Source: Stachybotrys elegans (taxonomy: Eukaryota; Ascomycota; Sordariomycetes; Hypocreales; Stachybotryaceae). Taken from it: a stretch of 64,000 bases of DNA. A program made the translations under genes and the position numbers. A model generated the notes under the pieces. The model made no database searches. It was not told the origin of the DNA and worked only from the letters and a program-made list of their open reading frames with translations. Positions 22,593-33,776 of this stretch are shown here, in pieces. Where the stretch lies: the NCBI GenBank assembly GCA_020746835.1, contig JAGPNK010000001.1:5890001-5954000 (forward strand), written 5' to 3'. Position 1 is the first letter of the stretch; each line of letters starts with the position of its first letter.

Positions 22593-24787
22593 ATGAATTC
22601 ATTGCCTAAGTTAACGATAAGTCAGTCTAACAAAAGTGCGTTAGATACTTGCTTTCCAATGGAGGATATTCACCAAGACACTGGATACACTTCCTTGTGC
22701 GCCAATTGCCGTCAAATTGGCCTTTCCAGAGTATTTGATTTGACTGCGCCCGAGCTCCAGAAAAACCGGATGCGTGGATACATCATTTCAGACCTCCACC
22801 TCCCGAGTTACAGCGATCATACCAAATGTCTTCTTTGCCGATTCTTTACCACAATCCAGAGCTCTTCTCAAACGGGCTCACTCAAGACGTTGCATCTCCG
22901 TGCTTACAGCGCCTTCATGAAGTCAGCTAGTACACCCTTGCGTCGTCTCCCGAAGGAATATCGTGATGCAGATATTCCCCATATTGCGATTGTATCGCCA
23001 GAATCAAAGTCGACTCTTCGCTCGCAGCCAGGAATGAAGTTCATATTTTGTATCCAGAAGTCCGAGCAACCCCAACGCATCTTTCATCCTGGAGTACTAG
23101 GCCCTGGGGTTGACTACACATCCATTACAGCAAGCCTCAACTACTGCCGATCGAACCACACCTACTTGTGCAGCAAGAAAGAAGATGCCACGACTCCTTT
23201 GAAGCTGATCGATTGTCATGCGCCACAAGGCGATGATGTAGTATATGCATTACCACATATGCCTTACGTGGCATTGAGCTACGTGTGGGGGCATCAAACA
23301 ATCCAGCCTGTCGCGACAAGAACCAGATCCCGAAGAGGTAGCAGTCGCCCAAAGACAATCTCAGATGCGCAAATTGTTGTACGAAAGCTGGGATATCGAT
23401 ATTTGTGGGCCGATCAGCTTTGCATTGATCAAAATGACCCTCAGGAGAAAGACGCCCAAATCAATCTGATGGAGCAAATCTATAATGGTGCTGAGCTTAC
23501 GATTGTTGCGGCTGCTGGTGCAGATAGCAACTACGGGCTCCCAGGGGTTTCAACCACAACTCGCCAAACAATGCCAAGTGTAGAGCTTTCTACTGATATC
23601 CAACTCATTTGTATTCCACCTCATCCTCACCACATTATCAAATCATCTCAGTGGTTCACAAGAGCTTGGACATATCAGGAAGCTCTTCTATCCCGACGAC
23701 TCCTCGTCTTCACAGACTACGAGGTTTATTTCGAATGCCACGCCATGCAAGTTCGAGAGTGCCTTGAATGGAACTATAAAGATCTCCACTGCAAACAAGG
23801 AAAACGAAAACTCTATTCTGCATTGAACAACGGCCTGTTCCTAAAAGGAATCTCACAGAAAGACTCTTATATAAGCGGATCCTTGCGAAGCTACCTTCGG
23901 TTCTACACACTTGTAGAAGAGTATACCGCCAGAAAAATGAGAAACCAGGAGGATTCCTTACGGGCTTTTACGGGCATTATGAAACACCTTGAGGGTTCCA
24001 AAGCCCCGATCTTTCAGCTCTATGGTATGCCTGTTATATCAATCACAGATTCAGGTTCTGCCTGCAAGTCCCTGCTTGCAAGTCTCCTCTGGGCTCATAA
24101 GATGGGGTTTCGGTCAAACTCTCCTCTGAGACGTGATGAGTTTCCGTCTTGGTCATGGGCTGGATGGGAAGGACAAGCATCGTTTCTACTCGATCATAAC
24201 TATCATCGTTTCGAATGCCAAGCAACCATCGAGAGTTTCGATCCAAAAGCTGGTTCCAAATTCAACACAAGAAAAAAGAATTGGACTTCGCTGAGATTAT
24301 TAATCTCCAACCCCAAGTTATCAGACTTAGGGGACTTTTTCTCATGAACAACTCAATACGCATGATATTTACGTCAAGCTATCCTCAATGTCGGGTAATA
24401 AGCAAAATCCATCCACCTAAACGACCACCACACCATGCTCAGCCACGCCGTCCTCAACCAAGCCGCGCGAAGTGGAAGTCACAAAAATGGAAATGGCATC
24501 CCGGCTCTAAAGGTACTCTCTATATCAACGAAGGTCCATTGACGTTAACCCAGCTATGGGCCTTCTTTACGTCAAGGAGATATAAGCTGCTACTTATTGG
24601 GAACCTACGAACTGGTCGTGCTTCAACTGACAAGGGTCAGACAACAGACATACCAAAAATATATTTCTTAGTTCTTAAGCCTCATAATAATTCTTATTAT
24701 CGGGTAGGTGTTTTGGAAGTTAGAGAAGACTTTCAACAGTTTCGGAAGTTTGTCCGTTTGAGAGAAAACTCTATTACGTTATTGTAG
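22593..24787 (+). CDS. HET-domain protein, C-terminus displaced by a homopolymer frameshift
   Basis: The frame from ATG 22593 (an alternative ATG lies 22 codons later) is open for 584 codons to 24347. It opens with a cysteine-containing region (SLCANCRQIG, HTKCLLCRFF), then the HET signature YVALSYVWGH at about residues 224-233. This is followed by YLWADQLCIDQNDPQEKDAQ, YNGAELTIVAAAG and TRAWTYQEALLSRRLLVF. HET proteins act in fungal heterokaryon incompatibility and related cell-death responses. At an A6 run (24272-24277) protein-like coding moves to another frame, which reads ELDFAEIINLQPQVIRLRG, as expected for the C-terminal part of this family, and runs to the stop at 24787. Either a one-base indel truncates the protein by about 170 residues or the assembly has an error in the A-run. 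Confidence 0.75.
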
Positions 24788-25451
24788 CTATTTTCCATGA
24801 ATAAGACTTGTACTTTACTCATAAACAGACTATACAAGAGCGTTCACTGAGCAAACCAATCCACATACCCGCCAAATCCTCCTCTTCCTCCAGGTTCCGC
24901 GTGCTGCGCTTACTGCACAGCTGTCGAGTAATACAAAGCAGCGAATCAGTTGACAGACTTGACGTACCAGGTAGCACGCAGGGTTGCTTTAGGCGCTTAG
25001 CCGCATCCTGAGATTTCTCGGAAAATTCGGCAAACATGGGCTGATAATTCCTCGGCGAGCTCGCCGCATATTAGAAGCATGGGCTGTCCAGCCTGGTTAT
25101 GGTGGAGCAGACTCATGTTCATTGAACTGAAAGAACCTGAAAGTTCTACCTATGGCTCCCCTTGGCTACACAGGCGTGTAAATTTGGCCGGATCCTTACC
25201 ACTAGGATAATACAAAGAAAGTGGCTTTGAACCTTGTCTATATCGAGGTACTACATTAACTGCCAACCACAAAAAGTGCAGCTATACATGCTGCATGGTT
25301 AGTTACACCATCAGGAGCGTTGTGGGGTTACCCGCTTACACTTTTGCGTTATGAACAGGAAACTCTTTACATGCTGGCAAAGTATAAGACACGCATCATC
25401 TCCTAGAAAACATCTTATCCTCGTCACTCTCAAAATCCAGCAATTTTCATC
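24788..25451. other. Intergenic, no gene seen
   Basis: No supported coding frame. It probably includes the HET 3' end and the promoter of the secreted protein at 25452. Confidence 0.5.
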
Positions 25452-26132
25452 ATGGTTTACTTTATTGCCGCCACTTTTGCCCTTCGAACTCTAGGTGCTC
25501 TTGCCGTTGCCATCCCCGCTGATCAGGATGCAGCCTACGCAAATGCCCTTCAAACCTTCAATGCGTCCAAAGTTTCAACTTCCAAAGACCTATTTGCTGC
25601 TGGCAAATTTTACGCCAGCGACCCAGCACTTAGTGTTCCCAAGAATGAGTCTATTTTTGATGTCGCCGACGAGGTCCTTGCTTCCCTCGGCCCCCGCTCT
25701 GTCGCCCGAGGTCGGACCAAGCGACATCCTCTGGACCGTTGGGAGGACGTTGCTGTTCAGAGATGCTACGCCCTCGGTGACACCCCTACAAACCCTACTT
25801 TGACAACTATCTCGCCCTTGTAAGAAGGCTCCAAAAATTGTCAATCGTCTGCACGCGTGTTCCTTCACACTTACTGGGAGTGGGTCGAGGGAAATGTTCG
25901 CATCAGAGTTCGAAACCAACACCCGTGTACATACAGTGTACTGTTCAGAGAAGATTTGGCTGTCATGGCAGAGGGCATCTGGCACAATTGCACGAATAAT
26001 GTGTCTGGTTGGACCTACTATTGTTTTAAAAGCTACACTAGAAACCCCGCGTACTGGCTGGACTTTATTGTCATTATTCAGCCTTCGCACTGGGCTATTC
26101 CTAACTACACCCATACAACATGCCAGGAGTAG
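25452..26132 (+). CDS. Secreted pre-pro-protein, cysteine-containing, unknown function
   Basis: Two exons, 25452-25776 and 25828-26132, with a 51-bp intron (donor GTGACA; an acceptor 3 bases earlier is equally possible) give 209 residues. Residues 1-22 (MVYFIAATFALRTLGALAVAIP) are a signal peptide. A low-cysteine region follows with the dibasic sites RGRTKR, which could be a Kex2-type propeptide cut. The C-terminal part of about 110 residues has six cysteines (VQRCYAL, KNCQSS, HPCTYS, HNCTNN, YYCFKS, TTCQE), two NxT/S glycosylation sites (NCT, NVS) and many aromatic residues (WEWVEGN, SGWTYYCF, NPAYWLDF). A small disulfide-stabilised secreted protein is expected. I do not recognise the family; an effector-type role is only a guess. 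Confidence 0.65.
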
Positions 26133-26823
26133 GTCTAGGATATTGGATGCTTGAGGGACTTCTTGTTATCTATCCCAGTGCTTATGAGATTCATAAGGAT
26201 GCATATTGCTTTCTCTTATAAGATACATTCTTATACTATTAGTCTCCTTTAATACATACATGTTTCCGTTCTTCATTAATGAGTTTACGTTCCTAGCACA
26301 ATTATGCGCCTTACGTATAATTTAGGTCTTGATTCCTTGGACTTGGTGATAGCTTGTCAATCATAGCCTGGCTGCGACGGTTGTTTCTTCACGCGATCTC
26401 AGCCCTCATACTGGGACATTCGCTGTTAATGAAGATTGACGTGACTCTGCTTTTTATTATTGGGGCTAAAGTAGATAGATCCATAACATAGTGGCCACTA
26501 TCTGTCATTCACTATCATGTCCTCCCTCGGTGACCGCTATACATGTTCAATGGTTATGTAACGAGTAGGTACATCGATTTCAGGATAGGCTGTATAGAAA
26601 GGATAAGACAAGTTGATTATTGTCCGGATTTCTCTCTAACGAATTTTACCATGACCTCAGGTGACTCATCATGTTGACTGATGCCACATTCTGGATGAAT
26701 CTTTTCTTCCCCGCAGCAAACATATCTTCATATCCGTGTACAGCTCGAGTTAGGTCCGTGCGTCCGTGCTCCTGAATCTTACTAGCTAGAACAAGAGCGT
26801 CAAACATTACGGTGTTGACTCCT
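26133..26823. other. Intergenic, no gene seen
   Basis: AT-rich stretches and no coding frame. Nothing to assign. Confidence 0.5.
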
Positions 26824-27165
26824 TCACCAACAGAAACTAAAATGTGAGCAACGTCTCCCGCCAGTGTCCTGCCTAGGACCTTCTCTCGGCTTATTTCCTC
26901 CCTGTCTAGCGAATAAAAGGGTCAACGTCGGAAGCTGGTGTAGGTCTGAATCATGGGGGCAGTCGCCGAAGAAATCCAAGAACAGGAATAGTTCTCGAGA
27001 GGCCTCGGCATCTGCAAGATCCAGCACGCTACCGGAAAAGCTTTCCGGGCAGGTCATGCCAAGATAGAACTCAAGGTGAATCTCTTGCCGCTGTAACATG
27101 GGCTGTTTTGGGCCGCCCAGAAGTCCACGTGTGGCCTGCGCAGCCAGAGTTTCGTTTAGGGGGTG
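26824..27165 (-). pseudogene. Protein-coding fragment of unknown family
   Basis: The minus-strand frame ending at 26824 reads LNETLAAQATRGLLGG, then EIHLEFYLGMTCPESFSG, SVLDLADAEASRELFLFLDF and FGDCPHDSDLHQLPTLTLLF. It looks like a true helical or beta protein core and stays open upstream of its first ATG (27099). No start with a supporting context, no domain and no splice partner are visible. It is probably an isolated relic. Confidence 0.35.
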
Positions 27166-28154
27166 AGACGCGACTCAATATAGTGTCTACTGACATATCT
27201 TGGCTTAGCAGACGTGATCTAAGAGTTGTCAATGTGATACCCAACATCTACATCCGGTAGACGTACTAAGTGTCAGACTTGACCATCGTCCGTACCTGCA
27301 GTAAGATTGAACCCCGAAGCCGCAGAACCATTTGCAGGCTCTAGCACTTGTTCACCGTCTTGCCAACAGTTGCATGTCCCCCTAGATCTTTTCCAGTGGT
27401 ATCACTTCGCGTAATAGATCGAGCACGGTTATCTCCGGACGCCTTCATTTAAAGCTGCGGCCTCATTTACTGGCGTCACGAATTGGCACCCTTGGTGCCC
27501 ACGGTAGTATATGCCGTGCATATTCTACAGCGGACGCAAGCTCCTCCCCTGCCTTTGGCCTCAAGGACGTCGTGGGTCCCCACTCATTTGGAGCGAGCTC
27601 CGCCCATGTCGGGCAAGCCGAATTTTAGGCCGGCCCGAGGTGGTGGATGAAAAATTATTACACTTTTGATTCAAACATTTGCCGAATAAGATGAATGCCG
27701 GTTGATCCACATCCTGTTGGCTTCTTGTAATGACAGTATCTACTTTGAGTTGCCATGCAGCGTTCAACCTGTCCATGCCCGGGTATAGGGAGTAGAATCA
27801 TGTGGTGACTACAACGACATGAGTCTTCGGCCACCAGCGTCGGCCCGTGCCGTTTTTTAGCCTGCAGTACCCATGTGTTCCTAGGCCGAGCTCCGTGTCC
27901 GAGGTCCACTGACAAGCCTCTCTTACGAGTCCCCACTCATCCATGAGCCTGGGCGACGGCAGGTCTTTATCCGAGCTCGCGCTCGGTCCAGGACATCGGA
28001 CCAAATTGACCTCCGACATGAACCTACGGGCCACACTGCCACGTGCATCCTTGTACACTCCAAAGAAAACACATAAAACGTGGGTTCCAAAGCCTTGTTA
28101 ATCTGAATTGGATACACTTCCTTATTCCGATTATTCTTTATTTTGATCAGTACA
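27166..28154. other. Intergenic, no gene seen
   Basis: Frames of 70-100 codons on the minus strand lack features. The last 100 bases are the presumed promoter and leader of the Kelch gene. Confidence 0.45.
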
Positions 28155-29180
28155 ATGCATTTCACCGTCGTTGCTCTCGCCCTCTCCAGCAGCTTTGGCC
28201 TCGCTGCCGGTTCTTGTGTGCCATGCAGAGACGGCAACTGGCAACAACTTGCCCCAATTCCTGTCAGTTCTCGTCAGGAACACACAACTGTTGCTCTGTC
28301 TGCAGAAACGTTGGCTATTCTTGGCGGCGTTGTCCCTGATGGGAACTTCATCAGTACGACGGATATAATGCAACTTTACGACATTCCCAGCAATACCTGG
28401 TCTTCTGCCCCATCTTTACCCTTGCCAATGAACCATGCCAACGTCGCTGCGGTTGGCGGTAGAGTCTACTTGCTTGGTGGTCTTGCGGTGGCTCCAGATG
28501 GTGCCTGGCGCGCCATCGCCAGCTCTTGGGTTTACGACCCCAAGGACAATGCATGGACTTCTATATCCCCGATGCCCAATGGAACTGCGAGGGGCAGCGC
28601 TGCAATGGGAGTCCGAGGTACAAGCATTTATCTCGCGGGCGGCATGACAACCCTCGATGTCACGGGGGGCGGCTACCAAGACTCGGTTACAACTGTCTCT
28701 GTCTACGACACTACAAAAGGGACATGGAGAACTCTGTCACAGCATCTGCCCGAAGGAAGGGATCATGCAGGCGGTGCCGTTGTGGGATCGACATTCTACG
28801 TACTCGGGGGTCGATATTTCGGGTCAGGCGGCAACAGAGACACAGTTTTGTCTTTGCAGCTTGATGACCACAGGGCGACTTGGCAGAGCTTAGCTCGGAT
28901 GCCCACCGCCCGTGGAGGAGTCTCGGCAGCCACTATTGGGACCAAGATCTACATTTTCGGCGGAGAGGGCAACAAAGCAGAAGGTTCTGATGGAGTATTT
29001 AATGAAACCGAGGTGTTTGACACAGCCTCTGGGACATGGGAGGAGCTACGGCCGATGAGGTTGCCGAGACACGGAACCTCCGCCGTGGCGGTCAATGGTC
29101 GGATCTATATCCCCGGTGGCGGTATCTATGAGCATGCCGGCCCTGTCAACACTACTGATATGTTCTGCCCAGGACATTAA
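28155..29180 (+). CDS. Secreted Kelch-repeat beta-propeller protein
   Basis: Single exon, 341 residues. The first in-frame ATG (28155) gives MHFTVVALALSSSFGLAAG, a clear signal peptide ending before SCVPCRDGNW. Six Kelch-type blades follow, each with a Gly-Gly pair after a beta-strand: TLAILGGVVPDG, GRVYLLGGLA, TSIYLAGGMT, STFYVLGGRY, TKIYIFGGEG and GRIYIPGGGI. Each has a downstream tryptophan in the DxxTxTW position (NAWTSISPM, GTWRTLSQ, ATWQSLAR, GTWEELRPM). CVPC and a cysteine close to the C-terminus may form closing disulfides. Six blades suit a complete propeller. No galactose-oxidase copper motif is visible, so a binding or scaffold role, or an unassigned enzyme, is more likely. Several NxT/S sites fit secretion. 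Confidence 0.82.
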   Translation: MHFTVVALALSSSFGLAAGSCVPCRDGNWQQLAPIPVSSRQEHTTVALSAETLAILGGVVPDGNFISTTDIMQLYDIPSNTWSSAPSLPLPMNHANVAAVGGRVYLLGGLAVAPDGAWRAIASSWVYDPKDNAWTSISPMPNGTARGSAAMGVRGTSIYLAGGMTTLDVTGGGYQDSVTTVSVYDTTKGTWRTLSQHLPEGRDHAGGAVVGSTFYVLGGRYFGSGGNRDTVLSLQLDDHRATWQSLARMPTARGGVSAATIGTKIYIFGGEGNKAEGSDGVFNETEVFDTASGTWEELRPMRLPRHGTSAVAVNGRIYIPGGGIYEHAGPVNTTDMFCPGH

Positions 29181-29879
29181 TCCTTTTCATGGAGTTATAG
29201 CCAGCTTTCCATCATTGGGGCACACGAACGGGAAATCCCACGTAGCCAGCTCTCCATTGTCTGGCACTTGTGCAACTATCGTACTATTAGCTTTAGGATC
29301 AATATGTATAAGGGGTAATCAGATCGCTGGTAATCGATTGATATATATCTGTTCTACAACGTGATTATGATGAGCTACTTTGAACGAAGCCATCTGCATC
29401 TTTGCGTGTCAATGCTTGTGGCAAGCAGTTTCTGGTAGTCTCTCAACCTTGTAACAGACTCCAAACGCGCGTTGGCTGTAGCCATCGACCTAGCCTGTCA
29501 ACATGAATCCTCGTCGCCATGTCACGCAACAGCATCCCCAAGATCGAGCCCCAGTTCAACTGGGACATGTACTGAACCGTTATCCCCGCCAGGGCGCAGC
29601 GCAACAAACTTTTCCAAGAGCGGTATAGCAGTGCCGAGCCGCTGCGCGCCGCCAACGGGGACGCAATGCCAGGAGCGGGGCCGCAGCGGGAACGGCGACC
29701 CGCAGTGGGACGAGGGGCGGTTCGGGCCGGTGTGCTGCGGATGGACGGGTAGTATTGAGGGTGTGGGGGTTGGGAGGTTGAGCATGGTGGCTTGGAACTG
29801 TGCCAAGCCGTTTGACAAAATTATCTGGCAGGGGTGAAGGGTTGACACGGTAAGTCAAACCAAGAATCACAGGTCTAGG
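29181..29879. other. Intergenic, possible fragment
   Basis: A plus-strand stretch at about 29518-29760 reads MSRNSIPKIEPQFNWDMY, a stop, then RAQRNKLFQERYSSAEPLRA, which looks like a coding relic with a nonsense codon. No family was recognised. Confidence 0.3.
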
Positions 29880-30800
29880 ACGTGTTTGCACGTTCAGCAC
29901 GTGAACCATACACATTGATAATCCTAAGACTGCTGACGACGGGTTCAACCAGCTGCATGAAGGCGAAAGTGTCGAGCACGAGCGATCTCATCTCGTCCTC
30001 TGCATAATCTAAAAATCTCGGGCCAGAGAAATGAAGGACGAAACACACCTTCATTCTGGCCTGGCCTATGATCATCTTCCACACTGTCAGCGTAATAAGC
30101 GATGCCAACTTCGCTTCCAGGCCTGGTTGAAGCTGAGATTCGGTTGGAGGGTTCGTGGTAGCGAACGTATTCATGATGCGCTTCACCCAGAGCAACTGAA
30201 TGGCACCCAGGACCGATTTCTCGTTTGCGTCAGCTATACCTGAAACGCAGGCGATGCCGGTGGCAGTGATGCGAACCGCGATCTGGAATAGTACGAACTT
30301 CTTCACGGTATCGTTGGTTGCACGGCCCTAGGCAAGCGCCTCGACAATTGACGAAAAGTTATCGTCCATCAAAATGGTGTCGAACGCTTCTTTGGCAACT
30401 TCAGTGCCAGTCATAACGATGCCAATATCGGCCACCCTGAGGGCCGGGGCGTCATTCGTTCCATCCCCAGTAACTGCAACAACATCTCCGAGACTCAGAG
30501 TCGTGATGAGGATTTCCCTATCCACGGGGCCGGAGCGTACCTGGACTTGAAGATCTCTAACGGTGTCAGCTCGCTCGATTTCAGAAAGGCGCCGGAAACC
30601 GACACCCTCCATCACACGCTCTCTTTCAGTCAAGATGCCACACCCTAGCAGTCTCGACATAGTCGCTGGTGACCATTTTGACAGAGACCGAAGCCGTATG
30701 GCAATGCCAGATAGCACAGGGACGGCAGCCAACAACACCAAGCCAAGTCATATCACTGAATGGATCCGACAATTCAACTTGGTCCGAGCCCTCGTCTTTC
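29880..30800 (-). pseudogene. Relic of a plasma-membrane-type P-type Ca2+-ATPase
   Basis: The minus strand carries the cytoplasmic hinge and C-terminal membrane region of a P2-type ATPase: VKMVTSDYVETAR, then GCGILTERERVMEGVGFRRL and the hallmark VTGDGTNDAPALRVADIGIV. Next come TEVAKEAFDTILMDDNFSSI and VEALA, then a TAG (30328-30330) where the family has Trp. The frame continues GRATNDTVKKFVLFQIAVRI and further membrane-like helices (SVLGAIQLLWV, MNTFATTNPPTE). There are no phosphorylation-site (DKTGT) or nucleotide-binding N-domain parts, the frame shifts near 30660, and the stop interrupts the core. In life such pumps export Ca2+ or load it into vacuoles. This copy is dead. Confidence 0.7.
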
Positions 30801-32060
30801 CATGTGTTCAGCGGTGGCCAGTCCTCGAAGGGCCACCGCCCCTCTTAGCAATGGACCCATTGCCCCACTGGATCGGGTACAGACTCTTACCCGAGTGCAG
30901 GTCCAACAAGGGGTGGCAGGCTTCTTTAACAACGGACTCTGGCTGACCAATCTAAACATAGCCTAGAAGCAGAAGGTAATTGGGTCGCTTCCTCGCATGC
31001 TCCAGCTGCGCACACCTAACGGGATCATCCGGGCGTCCGGGTAGGAGCTGGACGATGATGTCCGATTTCAAGCGGGAATGAGACTAGTGCGGCACGGGGA
31101 CGGGAACAGGTGTGTGGAGTGGGTAGGAAACACGCCATGTAAAGCGTTTTGGTACATTGTATCAGCAGCTGAACTGCGTTGAAGCCTCTTATTGGCCCAG
31201 GAGTTGCGAGACAAGCGTGTGTCCTAGTATCAGGTGGTCCCGAAGAGGTGCGCTATTAAAGCCAGCCAAGCTCGGGGATCAGATGTTGCTTCATAGAAAC
31301 CATGCTTAAAGCTTCGTGCATGCCATAGGCGCAAAGCTAGGCTCACTCATCAGAGATGGCTCCCCTTGTTTGATGTGATAGACTGTCCGTTTCGTACCCC
31401 GAAACTTTTCACAGCAGTGAACATGGGAACCGGCGCACAGGGCAGAAGTACATGGCGCAAGAACCATTTTATATTACGTGAGATTGCTTGGAGAGGCGCA
31501 CCCATCAACTACCCAACTTAGCTATATTGCCTAATTGAATTTTAATAAAGATGCAACTAAATCCTATAACGTATGATACCATGAACAAGCAAAGTGAATT
31601 GGTAAATTTCTAAAATATACAGAGCATTCTACCGTGTCATGGAAGATATTATTACAGTCCACTTCTAAAGTCACATGGAGCCTACTTATGAAGTGTTAAT
31701 TATTTCTCCCAGGAGATAAATTCTCTGCCTTTTAGTAAGTTATTGGTTTGTTGTCTATGCAGTGAGATAATTTGTGTAACTACTAACATAACAACGGGTG
31801 GTCAGCAATTGCTTGGATATAAGCAGCCCACATGTGGCGGCCTAGGCGCAGCTAGTGAAGAGTTGCAGAGTGCGCGCTTTTGCCTTGATATAATAAGTCC
31901 TGTGCCCTCTTGTGCTACACGTCACTTTTTCCTTGGTTATGTCTGAATTCGTAAACTCCGTATACAGTGACAATTATCCTTTGTCCTTGTTTTATACCGA
32001 TTAAAGAGGGCGAATTCAACTATCTACACCCCAAGCTGTACTTCCGTTGCATATGGCAAC
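30801..32060. other. Intergenic, no gene seen
   Basis: 1.26 kb without supported genes, AT-rich at 31500-31760. It probably contains the promoter of the cluster regulator at 32061. No TCGGAG-type motif was noticed here, unlike the other cluster promoters. Confidence 0.45.
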
Positions 32061-33350
32061 ATGGACAGTCATACAGCTACCACCTTCAAGAGATATGCTT
32101 GCGACAAGTGCCGACAGCAGAAGCTCCGCTGCACGCGAAGCCTCAGCGCACCTCACAACAACTCTTGCGATCGATGTATCCGCCTGGGCTGCTTCTGCGT
32201 GACCAGTAACGGGCGCCCACTAGGACGGCCTCCACTGCATACCCGACTTCCTTCTTCCCAAGGAAACTATGGCAGCGGCAGCAGTCAGGTCTCTGACGAT
32301 AGGCGGCGAGTCCGCAGGCAAGTTCTCCCGGCCATCGACACTTCGGCGGCGGGAGCGGAACCCCTTCGGGCGGCATCCCGTAACGGCGATGATGCGTCTG
32401 CTGCTAGCGGAATGAATGCCTCGGACACAACGACCCTTGTGGCCGATGGTCCAACCCAATTCAAGGAGGCAAACGACATGGCACTAGACGAAAGCGAGTT
32501 CCTGTACGAGTCGATTAGCTCAGCCAGCTTTCATTCACAGTTTGACACGACCACCGCTGCCGAGCTGGACTTTGGGATCCTCCACGACATGGACGAGATA
32601 CTCGAGACCACCCCCGTCTTGCCTCGTGACGTTGAAGATCAGGTTGGAGGTTCTAGAGGAAGGCAGCAGGCGGCGCCAGACCCCGTGAATGGCGAATGGA
32701 TGGCATGTCTCATTAGCGCTGTGGGCGGCATCTCGCGCCAGCTGGCGGACCTCAAGAGCCAGGCCTGGGAGACTTGGACTCCGGGCTCGATGGATGCCAT
32801 CCTTGATGAGGTTTGTCCGAGTGAGTTCGCATGCAGAGGCACGGTCGAGGCGAATCCGCTAGCGAGCACGCTTGGTGTCGCCACGAGAATGACGATGGTT
32901 CTGCAAATCATTGCCCCTGTCCCTAGCTCGACACCACGGCTGCACTGCTCGTCGCCCAGCCTGAGTCTCACGCTGATGCTTCTTTCAACCTATATTCAGT
33001 TTGCTCAGCTACTGGAAATTATACTCACACGTATCAGAGATTTGCTGCAGAAGGATGCGGCAAGCAACCAGATTGTGCCTGCTGGCCACAGCATCATGAT
33101 GGCTACTTGCATCTTTGAGCATCAGTTGCGTTCTTTGGAGAACCTCATAGGTCTTCCCTCAGAATGCCGTGTATGGACTCGACAACTGCATAGTTGTCCT
33201 GGGATTCTTGAGCAACAAGAGTCTGCGGCCATCGCCCAAGCCGTTACGGGTCAAGCCCAAGAAACATTCCGCTCCCTCAAGCGAACAATCGACCAAATTC
33301 ACGCTATGGTGAACAGACCAGGTGCTCTGTTACATGACCTTGCAAAGTAG
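32061..33350 (+). CDS. Zn2Cys6 transcription factor, likely cluster regulator
   Basis: Single exon, 429 residues. Residues 14-46 form a binuclear zinc cluster: CDKCRQQKLRC, an 11-residue loop, then CDRCIRLGCFC, matching C-x2-C-x6-C-x11-C-x2-C-x6-C. A basic GRPLGRPP stretch follows, a pattern seen beside the zinc cluster in AflR-type regulators. The middle is acidic and disordered (DESEFLYESIS, DFGILHDMDEILE), a possible activation region. The C-terminal half is helical with cysteines (PAGHSIMMATCIFEHQLRSL, TIDQIHAMVNRPG), like the AflR-family C-terminal domain. Its position at the edge of the PKS-NRPS cluster suggests a pathway-specific regulator. Its candidate target is the TCGGAG/CTCCGA word repeated in the cluster promoters (inference). 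Confidence 0.82.
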   Translation: MDSHTATTFKRYACDKCRQQKLRCTRSLSAPHNNSCDRCIRLGCFCVTSNGRPLGRPPLHTRLPSSQGNYGSGSSQVSDDRRRVRRQVLPAIDTSAAGAEPLRAASRNGDDASAASGMNASDTTTLVADGPTQFKEANDMALDESEFLYESISSASFHSQFDTTTAAELDFGILHDMDEILETTPVLPRDVEDQVGGSRGRQQAAPDPVNGEWMACLISAVGGISRQLADLKSQAWETWTPGSMDAILDEVCPSEFACRGTVEANPLASTLGVATRMTMVLQIIAPVPSSTPRLHCSSPSLSLTLMLLSTYIQFAQLLEIILTRIRDLLQKDAASNQIVPAGHSIMMATCIFEHQLRSLENLIGLPSECRVWTRQLHSCPGILEQQESAAIAQAVTGQAQETFRSLKRTIDQIHAMVNRPGALLHDLAK

Positions 33351-33776
33351 GGCCAACGGGCCAATCTAGGCCTGCTGGAGCCGCAGCTGCTGGCCATGCA
33401 AGACAATGATCAAAATACTATCAATCTCAACTACGGCATTGAAGTGTAAAATCCGAACAGGCTATCCGTGTGATCTGATCCTTGAGGGCCTCCGTTTTTA
33501 TCTACCTTCAACCTACCCTACACCCATGATAGATCTGATCGTGACATTTGGTAGAATGCATCATAAGAACAAATGCTGCTTCTTCTCGGTAGCAAAGAAG
33601 ATTTTTTTTTACCATTGTATAAAGAATGTTAATAGTATCTGTCTACGTCTATAGGGAAAGATTGATGTTACTCCATGGCATTACTTATGAACCCCGGGGG
33701 AACCCCAGAGTCTGATATCCACTCTAGCAAAAGTCATAGCTCTTGTATATCCAGGCATTTTAATCTCATGGTAGTA
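33351..33776. other. Convergent intergenic region
   Basis: Lies between the 3' ends of the regulator and the first P450. No gene. Contains a T10-type run near 33602. Confidence 0.5.
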
